Assembly (NCBI GenBank): GCA_913061515.1
Contig: CAJXSF010000028.1
Coordinates: 1 to 41,346, forward strand
Direction: 5' to 3'
Length of the DNA: 41,346 bases
From: an uncultured Gammaproteobacteria bacterium
Lineage (GTDB): Bacteria > Pseudomonadota > Gammaproteobacteria > Pseudomonadales > Pseudohongiellaceae
In this document: in pieces, positions 34,475 through 41,346 of the stretch
Position numbering within the stretch: the first letter of the stretch is position 1
Layout of the letters: each line of letters opens with the position of its first letter
Program-made: the position numbers and the translations under genes
Notes under the pieces: generated by a model
The model's database searches: none
Told to the model about the DNA's origin: nothing
The model's input: the letters and a program-made list of their open reading frames with translations, nothing else

Positions 34475-35917
34475 ATGAGTAAGGCTACAATCATGGTTGC
34501 GGAAGACGATTGGGATCTACGTGAGGCGCTTTGCGACACGTTGGAGCTCGCTGGTTTTCGTGTAGTCCCTGCCTGCTCTGCAGAAGAGGCGCTGGAATTA
34601 TTAGGCAGTAAACATGTCGACATGTTGGTCTCAGACGTCAATATGGGCGATATCGATGGCTATGAACTCCTGCAGCGCCTGCGCGTGCAGCTTCCAACAT
34701 TGCCGGTGTTATTGATTACAGCATACGGCAGCATCAGTCGCTCGGTTGAAGCAATGCGCAGTGGCGCCGTTGATTACCTAGTCAAGCCGTTTGATCCACA
34801 AACGCTTGTCGATGCGGTACGCCAATATGTAGTGGCACCTGCAAAAATCACAGACGATGAACCGGTTGCCGAAGAAGCGTCTAGCCAACAAGTGTTGTCC
34901 ATGGCCCGGAAAGTGGCGGCATGCGATGCGACGGTAATGATCTCGGGTGAGAGTGGCACGGGAAAAGAGGTTCTAGCTCGTTATATCCATCGTAAATCGC
35001 CAAGAGCGAACAAGCCATTTGTGGCCATCAATTGCGCCGCTATTCCAGAGAACATGCTAGAGGCGACTCTGTTTGGCCACGAGAAAGGGGCATTCACGGG
35101 TGCGCTGGCCAGTAGCGAAGGCAAGTTTGAACAGGCCGAGGGTGGCACAATATTGTTAGATGAAATCTCTGAGATGGACATTGGTTTACAGGCCAAGATT
35201 CTGCGGGTGCTGCAAGAGCGTGAAGTAGAGCGCGTTGGTGGCCGCAGGACAATCTCCTTAGATGTTCGGGTAATCGCCACAACTAACCGTGATTTGCGCC
35301 AATGTGTGATGGATGGCACTTTCAGAGAGGACTTATTCTATCGATTAAGTGTATTTCCATTGCAATGGTTACCTTTGCGTCAACGCAAAAAAGACATTAT
35401 TCCTCTGGCCAGACGACTCCTCCAACGCCATGGCAAAAAAATGGCGCGCGGCCCACTTAGTTTCGATCACAGCGCAACACAATTGCTTGAGGCTTACTCT
35501 TGGCCAGGCAATGTCCGTGAATTAGATAACGTCATCCAGCGTGCACTGATCATCGAAGACGGCAAAGTGATTCCGGCTGCAGCCCTTGCAATTGAAGGGG
35601 CCTCAGCTGCAAGCGTCAGCTCCATGAGCCAAGAAGTCAGCCATGAAACGGCCGTGCAAGGTGAGGGTGTCAAGAGCTTGACGGACGAACAAGGCACGGA
35701 AAATGCAAGTGCTGAAACAGAGAACGAATTTGGCGTTCTAGGAAGTGATTTAAAGCAACGCGAATACGAAATTATCTTGAAGACCCTGCGCCAACAAGGG
35801 GGGCGTCGAAAAGAAACTGCGGAAGTGTTAGGGGTAAGCGCCCGCACATTACGTTACAAGATGGCAAGAATGCGAGATAGCGGAATCAATATAGATTCAA
35901 TGCTAAGCGTGTATTGA
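34475..35917 (+). CDS. fleR: Sigma-54-dependent response regulator FleR
   Basis: The 480-residue protein has a receiver domain (1-120) with phospho-Asp in LVSDVNMGD and Lys in DYLVKPFDP. The AAA+ domain has Walker A GESGTGKE, GAFTGA for sigma-54 contact, Walker B ILLDEISEMD and the arginine finger region FREDLFYRLSVFPL. The C-terminal Fis-type helix-turn-helix is GRRKETAEVLGVSARTLRYKM. FleSR activates the class III flagellar genes in Pseudomonas. The start follows AGAGG. fliE begins 17 bp downstream. Confidence 0.95.
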   Translation: MSKATIMVAEDDWDLREALCDTLELAGFRVVPACSAEEALELLGSKHVDMLVSDVNMGDIDGYELLQRLRVQLPTLPVLLITAYGSISRSVEAMRSGAVDYLVKPFDPQTLVDAVRQYVVAPAKITDDEPVAEEASSQQVLSMARKVAACDATVMISGESGTGKEVLARYIHRKSPRANKPFVAINCAAIPENMLEATLFGHEKGAFTGALASSEGKFEQAEGGTILLDEISEMDIGLQAKILRVLQEREVERVGGRRTISLDVRVIATTNRDLRQCVMDGTFREDLFYRLSVFPLQWLPLRQRKKDIIPLARRLLQRHGKKMARGPLSFDHSATQLLEAYSWPGNVRELDNVIQRALIIEDGKVIPAAALAIEGASAASVSSMSQEVSHETAVQGEGVKSLTDEQGTENASAETENEFGVLGSDLKQREYEIILKTLRQQGGRRKETAEVLGVSARTLRYKMARMRDSGINIDSMLSVY

Positions 35918-35933
35918 TAGAGGAGTGACAACA

Positions 35934-36335
35934 ATGACTGATGTTAGTAATCGAGTCGATATTAATCGAGTGCTTATGCAGATGCGTGACATGCGCGATC
36001 AGGTGCAGTCCTCCAATACGCAAATGATCAACCCTGGGATGATCAATCCAGCGAATTCTCTTGAAGGGGCTGCGCGCTCGGACATCATCAATCCTAGCGA
36101 CTCATCTGACAAGGCAAGTTTCTCTGAATTACTTAAACAAGCTGTGGATTCAGTCAGTGAAACACAGTCGCGTTCTGCGCAGCTGCAAACCGCTTACGAG
36201 TTGGGTGACACGAGTGTTGATATCACTCAAGTCATGATTCAAATGCAGAAGGCGAGTGTATCGTTTGAAGCGATGACACAGGTGCGTAACCGTCTTGTGA
36301 GTGCCTATCAAGACATTATGAACATGCCACTATAA
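35934..36335 (+). CDS. fliE: Flagellar hook-basal body protein FliE
   Basis: 133 residues from the ATG at 35934, nine bases after AGGAG (GTG 35925 would put the start in the ribosome site). FliE joins the MS ring to the proximal rod. The C-terminal half is typical: FSELLKQAVDSVSETQ and QVMIQMQKASVSFEAMTQVRNRLVSAYQDIMNM. The N-terminal half holds a repeated IINP/MINP motif (four copies between residues 32 and 55), which is not usual and looks like a short internal expansion. Confidence 0.93.
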   Translation: MTDVSNRVDINRVLMQMRDMRDQVQSSNTQMINPGMINPANSLEGAARSDIINPSDSSDKASFSELLKQAVDSVSETQSRSAQLQTAYELGDTSVDITQVMIQMQKASVSFEAMTQVRNRLVSAYQDIMNMPL

Positions 36336-36375
36336 AAACGACGAATAGAACTCCAGCTAACTAGAAGACATCATC

Positions 36376-38082
36376 ATGGCAACAGCAACTGACGCAACGA
36401 CAAGTCCAGCACCGGCAAACCAGCCAAGCACTGGCGGCGGCATGGGAAGTAATTTCCTAGCCGGCTTTATGCGTTTAGATTTCCTAAGACAACTGGGTTT
36501 GATGACCGGGCTTGCGGCGAGTGTGGCCATTGGCTTTGCTGTTGTGTTGTGGTCTCGTGGTGAAAACTATCAACCGTTGTATGCAGACATGAATGGCTAT
36601 GACATGTCGGCGCTAGTAGAAGTATTAGAAACTAGAAACCTAGATTTTCGTATCGAGCCATCCACTGGGGTGATCTTAGTACCCTCCGATCGCGTATCAG
36701 AACTGCGTTTGCAAGTCGCCGCGGCCGGAATTAGTCGGGAGACTGGCTATGGGTATGAATCCCTAGATGCAGAGCAAGGCTTAGGCACAAGCCAGTTCAT
36801 GGAAGCGAATCGCTATAAACGCAGCCAAGAAGGTGAACTGCAACGCACGATTATGGGGTTTAGAAATGTGCAATCGGCACGTGTGCATCTTGCCACACCA
36901 GAGCGTTCCGTATTTGTGCGCAGTAGCCGCAACCCCACTGCATCGGTATTCGTGACTCTACAGTCGGGCAGTAATTTGGGTGATTCTCAGGTCACGGCCA
37001 TCCAAAATCTTGTGGCATCGAGTGTGCCTGAACTTATCCCAGAGAATGTCACAGTGGTCGACCAACGTGGCAATCTTCTCTCTCGCAAAGATGATAACAA
37101 TGAACTCGTTATCGCAGGTCAGCAGTTTGAATATACCCGCCGCTATGAAGACACACTCGTTGAGCGCTTGAATCGCATTCTGCAGCCCATCGTAGGCGCT
37201 GGACGATTTAGCGCCGAGATCAGCGCCGACATCGATTTTACCCGCACCGAGCAAGCGGCAGAAATGTACAACCCAGAAGGGGCACTGCGTAGCGAACAAT
37301 CGCTTGCGGAAAACGCAGAAGGTGGTGCCGCTGGCGGAGCAGGGGGGATTCCTGGTGCCTTGAGCAATCAACCACCTGTGGATGGCACTTTACAGGATGC
37401 CGCAGCGATTACTGATCCAGTAACTGGCGCTGCCACTGCTGTTAGCGGTAATAATCGACAACAATCTACACGCAACTATGAATTGGACCGTACGATTAGC
37501 TATACCTCTAGTGACCCCGTCGCCGTACGCAGGCTCAGCGTTGCGGTAGTACTCGATGATCGCATGGCAGCCACGACTGATGCCGATGGCAATACGGCAA
37601 CTGAAGCTTGGGGTGCCGAAGATTTGGAGCGCATCACTGCACTGGTTCGCGATGTTGTTGGCTATAGCGAGGAGCGAGGCGATAGCGTTACGGTGATTAA
37701 TAACCGTTTTGCTCCACTTGTGTTTGAAGAATTGGAGTCAGTGCCATTCTATCAGCAAGATTGGCTCATCAGCGGGCTAAAGCAGTTTTTTGGTGTAGCA
37801 CTAGTACTGCTGATTGTCTTCGGTGTTCTTCGCCCAGTACTGCGTAATCTTTCTGGCTCGAATAGCCCAGGAAAAGACTTAGCGAAAGCTGCCGCCCAAG
37901 GCGAGTACGCCGATCTCGACATTAACGGTGACAAAGTGACGCTTTCCGGTGGAGACGACATGATGTTGCCAGGACCTACAGATGGTTACGAGCGTCAACT
38001 CAACGCCATCAAAGGCTTAATAGCACAAGACCCAGGTCGGGTCGCTCAAGTAGTTAAACAATGGATAAGTGACGATGCCTGA
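36376..38082 (+). CDS. fliF: Flagellar MS-ring protein FliF
   Basis: The 568-residue protein has a membrane segment at about 37-60 (LGLMTGLAASVAIGFAVVLW), ring-building domains with ETGYGYESLDAEQGLGTSQFMEANRYKRSQEGEL, and a low-complexity Gly/Ala loop (AEGGAAGGAGG, about 315-325). The second membrane segment is at about 470-490 (FGVALVLLIVFGVLRPVL), with a C-terminal FliG-binding tail ending QVVKQWISDD. FliF forms the ring that seeds assembly and houses the export gate. It overlaps fliG by 8 bp. Confidence 0.95.
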   Translation: MATATDATTSPAPANQPSTGGGMGSNFLAGFMRLDFLRQLGLMTGLAASVAIGFAVVLWSRGENYQPLYADMNGYDMSALVEVLETRNLDFRIEPSTGVILVPSDRVSELRLQVAAAGISRETGYGYESLDAEQGLGTSQFMEANRYKRSQEGELQRTIMGFRNVQSARVHLATPERSVFVRSSRNPTASVFVTLQSGSNLGDSQVTAIQNLVASSVPELIPENVTVVDQRGNLLSRKDDNNELVIAGQQFEYTRRYEDTLVERLNRILQPIVGAGRFSAEISADIDFTRTEQAAEMYNPEGALRSEQSLAENAEGGAAGGAGGIPGALSNQPPVDGTLQDAAAITDPVTGAATAVSGNNRQQSTRNYELDRTISYTSSDPVAVRRLSVAVVLDDRMAATTDADGNTATEAWGAEDLERITALVRDVVGYSEERGDSVTVINNRFAPLVFEELESVPFYQQDWLISGLKQFFGVALVLLIVFGVLRPVLRNLSGSNSPGKDLAKAAAQGEYADLDINGDKVTLSGGDDMMLPGPTDGYERQLNAIKGLIAQDPGRVAQVVKQWISDDA

Positions 38083-39106
38083 TGAAAACGCATTGCCCAA
38101 CCCTGGGGCAAAAAAGAATTTCTCTTCTGTAGACAAAGCAGCGATTCTCCTCATGAGTATGGGCGAGCGCGATGCGGCTGAAATTTTGAAACAGATGGGC
38201 CCGAAAGAAGTACAAAAAGTCGGTACAGCAATGTCGAGCCTGAGTCATATAAGCCAAGAAAGTATTGAAGGCGTATTGTCATCCTTTATTGCGGATTGCA
38301 GTGGGCAGACAAGTTTAGGCGTTGGTAGTGAAGGTTATATCAAGAATATGTTGACCGAGGCGCTAGGCGAAAGTCGCGCGCGTGGATTGATGGACAGTAT
38401 TCTCAGTGACGATACATCATCTGGGATGAACAGTCTTAAATGGATGGATGCACGCTCAGTTGCCGATGCGATTCGCAATGAGCACCCGCAGATTCAAGCA
38501 GTGGTATTAAGTCACCTGGAACCAGATCAAGCCGCCAATATTTTGTCTCAGTTTCCAGAGAAAGAACGACTAGATGTGGTATTGCGTTTAGCAACGCTGG
38601 AAAGTGTGCAGCCTGATGCGCTAAAGGAACTAAATGTCGTGTTGGAGAAACAGTTCACCGGCAAGACAACAAAACCTTCTACTAATATTGCAGGCACTAA
38701 ACTCGCAGCAGATATCATGAACAGTCTTGATAAGACGCTTGAAGCGGAGTTGATGGAAGCCATTAAAGGGGCGGACGAAGACTTGGGTGTGCGCATTCAA
38801 GATTTAATGTTTGTGTTTGACAATCTTCGTGAAGTCGATGACCGGGGTATACAAGCATTGCTTCGCGAAGTCTCCTCAGAAGTGCTTATCCTTGCGTTGA
38901 AAGGTGCGGATGATTTCTTGAAAGAAAAAATATTCGGCAATATGTCCAAGCGCGCGGCGGAACTTCTACGTGACGATCTAGAGGCGAAAGGGCCTGTCCG
39001 TATAAGCGAAGTGGAAGTAGCACAAAAAGAGATTCTTGTGATTGCGCGACGTATGTCCGAATCAGGCGAAATTCAACTTGGGGGTGGCGGCGACGACATG
39101 ATCTAA
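38075..39106 (+). CDS. fliG: Flagellar motor switch protein FliG
   Basis: 343 residues from the ATG at 38075 (a GTG at 38069 is possible), overlapping fliF. FliG is the rotor part that contacts the stators. The N-terminal domain binds FliF; the middle has HPQIQAVVLSHL (EHPQ motif). The C-terminal domain has the charged stator-interaction helix (FVFDNLREVDDRGIQALLREV) and KIFGNMSKRAAELLRDD. Length is slightly more than E. coli FliG. Confidence 0.97.
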   Translation: MPDENALPNPGAKKNFSSVDKAAILLMSMGERDAAEILKQMGPKEVQKVGTAMSSLSHISQESIEGVLSSFIADCSGQTSLGVGSEGYIKNMLTEALGESRARGLMDSILSDDTSSGMNSLKWMDARSVADAIRNEHPQIQAVVLSHLEPDQAANILSQFPEKERLDVVLRLATLESVQPDALKELNVVLEKQFTGKTTKPSTNIAGTKLAADIMNSLDKTLEAELMEAIKGADEDLGVRIQDLMFVFDNLREVDDRGIQALLREVSSEVLILALKGADDFLKEKIFGNMSKRAAELLRDDLEAKGPVRISEVEVAQKEILVIARRMSESGEIQLGGGGDDMI

Positions 39107-39179
39107 GTTGTAGGCAACTTAGTGAGATAAGTCTTAGCAGCAGCGCCCCTATCGTGGCTAGAGTGAAGGAGATTGAATT

Positions 39180-40103
39180 GTGGAAAGACATCCATTTGAT
39201 GGCGTAGGTCGAGTCAGCAGTGCTGATTTGTCGGCTATTAGCGTCAATGCCTGGTTGCCGCCTTCGATCGATAAAGCCGGTCACCTTGTTGCGGCTGCGC
39301 CGCGTGAAGAGCGTCGTCCCGTCGAGAACAAAACACCCGAAGAGCAAGTCGATGCTGGCTATCAAGAAGGGCTTACACAAGGTCGTATTGAAGGTATTGC
39401 ACTCGGTAAAAAAGAAGGCTTGCAGCTTGGTCAAGAAGAGGGCCTAGCGAAGGGGTTACAAGAAGGCATGCAACGGGCGCAAAAAGAAGTTGATGCGAAA
39501 ATTGCCGCGATGGATGAGTTGATGACACATCTCACCCATGCCATGAACGAACAAGATTATATGCTAGAGCAGGCACTGCTTAATGTTGTGACTGCGATCG
39601 CCCGTACCGTTGTCGGTAGAGAGTTGGAAATTGACTCCAGTCATATTCTCAATGTCGTGCGCCAAGCGTTGGGTGCTTTGCCGCCTAGTCGTGATAACGT
39701 CAAAATATTCGTTAATCCAGCAGACGTTAATGTGTTGGAGGAAGCAAAAGAGCGAGCCGGTGAGAATTGGCGAACCTTGCCAGATGAAGCTGTCTCCAAA
39801 GGTGGATGTCGCGTTGAAACGGACCAAAGCCTCGTTGAATTTACCGTCGAGCGACGTTTCGAAACGATGATTGAACAACTGCTTGATAAACAGCTGCAAG
39901 GTGAGCCTGAACAGGCCTTAGAATTAGCGCCAGAACCTGTCGTCAAACCTGTCTCTGCGGCAAAGCCAGAAGTGGCTCCAGAAGAGCCCGTTCAGACCAA
40001 TGCTAAAAGCGAAGATGATGAGCCTGGCTTGTTAGAGCAAGTAGAATATCTTCGCAAAGGTGTTACGGTGCCACCTGCTCCTTTATTGCGATCGGGGACC
40101 TAA
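39180..40103 (+). CDS. fliH: Flagellar export apparatus regulator FliH
   Basis: 307 residues from a GTG at 39180 behind GAAGGAG. FliH binds the ATPase FliI and brings it to the export gate. A long helix with Gly every fourth residue ([17 protein letters not shown], about 60-100) is the family's GxxxG repeat. The C-terminal domain ([25 protein letters not shown] block, about 160-230) is normal, followed by an extra acidic, Pro/Glu-rich tail of about 60 residues ([14 protein letters not shown]). fliI follows after 2 bp. Confidence 0.92.
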   Translation: MERHPFDGVGRVSSADLSAISVNAWLPPSIDKAGHLVAAAPREERRPVENKTPEEQVDAGYQEGLTQGRIEGIALGKKEGLQLGQEEGLAKGLQEGMQRAQKEVDAKIAAMDELMTHLTHAMNEQDYMLEQALLNVVTAIARTVVGRELEIDSSHILNVVRQALGALPPSRDNVKIFVNPADVNVLEEAKERAGENWRTLPDEAVSKGGCRVETDQSLVEFTVERRFETMIEQLLDKQLQGEPEQALELAPEPVVKPVSAAKPEVAPEEPVQTNAKSEDDEPGLLEQVEYLRKGVTVPPAPLLRSGT

Positions 40104-40105
40104 TC

Positions 40106-41300
40106 GTGCGACAAAGCCTAGCGCAAAGGATTCGCAATTATCAGCCGCAACGTCAGGCCAATCTATTGCCTCCAGTGGAAGGCCGTTTGACACGAGTGGT
40201 TGGTATGACTCTAGAAGCGGTTGGTTGCAATGTCACTCTCGGGGGGCGTTGTAGTGTGACTGATGGAAATGGACGCGAGATCGAAACCGAAGTTGTAGGG
40301 TTTGATGGCCCAAAGATTTACTTGATGCCATTGACAAGTATTGAAGGCTTGCAGCCTGGTGCGCGTGTCTTGCCCATGGCTAAAGGCGATCATATCGCGG
40401 TGGGTCCGCAACTGCTTGGGCGGGTACTCAATGGTTTGGGATTGCCGATTGATGGTAAGGGCGATGTGCCTTTACACGATACTGCGACACATGGCCCTCA
40501 AGTCCAGAAAGTGATTAACCCCCTAGAACGACAACCCATCAAAAAACCATTGGATGTTGGCATTGCGACAATTAATGCTTTGTTGACTGTGGGTCGTGGG
40601 CAACGCCTTGGTTTGTTTGCCGGTAGTGGCGTGGGTAAGAGTGTCCTGCTAGGGATGATGACCCAGTTTACCAATGCCGACGTCATCGTAGTTGGGCTAA
40701 TCGGTGAAAGGGGACGTGAAGTTAAAGAGTTCATTGACGAGATTCTTGGGGCCGCAGGTTTGTCTCGCGCCGTTGTCGTAGCATCTCCTGCCGATGATTC
40801 ACCGTTGCTTCGTCTACGAGCCGCCGTCCTGACTACCCGTATTGCAGAAGGGTTTCGTGAGCAAGGTAAAGACGTATTGATGTTAATGGACTCATTGACT
40901 CGTTATGCGATGGCGCAACGCGAAATCGCTCTGGCGATTGGTGAGCCACCCGCAACCAAAGGATACCCACCTTCGGTGTTCGCGAAGCTGCCACAGTTGG
41001 TCGAGCGCGCGGGAAATGCAGATAAAGGTCAAGGCTCCATTACCGCATTCTATACTGTGCTGACCGAAGGCGATGACCAACAAGACCCCGTTGCCGATTC
41101 GGCACGAGCGATTCTTGATGGGCACATAGTATTGTCGCGAGCATTGGCCGAAGAAGGGCACTACCCTGCAATCGACATCGAAGCTTCGATCAGCCGTGTT
41201 ATGCCCTCGGTTGTTGACGCCGATCATTTTGCGAAGATGCAATTGTTCCGTCGCATCTATGCGCGCTATCAGCAGAATCGGGACCTTATTAGTGTTGGCG
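40106..41300 (+). CDS. fliI: Flagellum-specific ATPase FliI, 3' end missing
   Basis: Begins with GTG at 40106 (GGGGA upstream), 2 bp after the fliH stop. 398 codons are present before genomic sequence ends at 41300; the full protein is about 450 residues. Walker [10 protein letters not shown], the [10 protein letters not shown] segment, Walker [13 protein letters not shown] and [11 protein letters not shown] mark a FliI/F1-beta-type ATPase that unloads export substrates. The missing part is the end of the C-terminal helical domain. The bases after 41300 are adapter, not coding. Confidence 0.95.
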
Positions 41301-41346
41301 CTGTCTCTTATACACATCTCCGAGCCCACGAGACCTCTCTACATCT
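41301..41346 (+). other. Nextera sequencing adapter (not genomic)
   Basis: CTGTCTCTTATACACATCT (41301-41319) is the Tn5 mosaic end used in Nextera libraries. CCGAGCCCACGAGAC (41320-41334) is the read adapter, CTCTCTAC (41335-41342) matches index N707, and ATCT starts the next adapter part. Any reading frame that uses it is false. Confidence 0.98.

Noticed and set aside
40892..41329. 145-codon minus-strand frame at the right end
   Set aside because: It is antisense to fliI and its start is adapter sequence.

Overview
The window reads as a piece of chromosome from a polar-flagellated gammaproteobacterium of the Pseudomonadales/Cellvibrio type. The support is a class Ia nrdAB with a long double-ATP-cone NrdA, a Pseudomonas-like neighbourhood (argF, grxD, rnt, pyrC, motY, argG, nth, rnfB, metG, dcd), and a fleSR-fliEFGHI cluster behind sigma-54 and FleQ-type sites. 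The organism assignment is an inference from gene content and remembered synteny, not a database result. The left end starts inside a dispersed repeat. The last 46 bases (41301-41346) are Nextera sequencing adapter, so genomic sequence stops at 41300 inside fliI.

Layout. 1-1400: clusters of two related hairpin repeats (called A and B here) around one small secreted-protein gene. 1410-3781 (minus): a MobA-like nucleotidyltransferase, a coiled-coil protein and nrdB. 3782-10263: a 6.3-kb insertion between nrdB and nrdA holding, on the minus strand, three overlapping tyrosine-recombinase genes, a small coiled-coil protein and an endonuclease/exonuclease/phosphatase-fold protein, behind one palindrome-containing promoter. 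10264-13143: nrdA, preceded by two NrdR-box-like sites 31 bp apart and an exact DnaA box. 13511-13823: another B-A repeat pair. 13833-15831 (minus): ECF sigma factor, anti-sigma-like membrane protein and a secreted beta-repeat protein. 15943-18231: PAS-PAS-GGDEF-EAL protein. 18280-25388: argF, grxD, rnt, pyrC, motY, argG, nth and an anchorless rnfB. 25551-32980: MscS-type channel, ModE-type HTH protein, rubredoxin, metG, bioY, PspB-like protein, PDZ serine protease and dcd. 33196-41300: fleS, fleR, fliE, fliF, fliG, fliH and truncated fliI.

How it fits together. NrdA/NrdB and Dcd supply deoxynucleotides. ArgF and ArgG are consecutive arginine-synthesis steps, and PyrC is in pyrimidine synthesis. 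MotY (behind a sigma-28-type promoter) and the flagellar cluster (behind a sigma-54 promoter with an upstream FleQ-like box) show two tiers of a Pseudomonas-like flagellar hierarchy. The accessory content is concentrated in the recombinase island and the A/B repeats. The island is the best candidate for something unusual: a four-gene recombination module with an EEP-fold cargo gene sitting inside an essential operon. It separates nrdB from the NrdR/DnaA-controlled promoter of nrdA.
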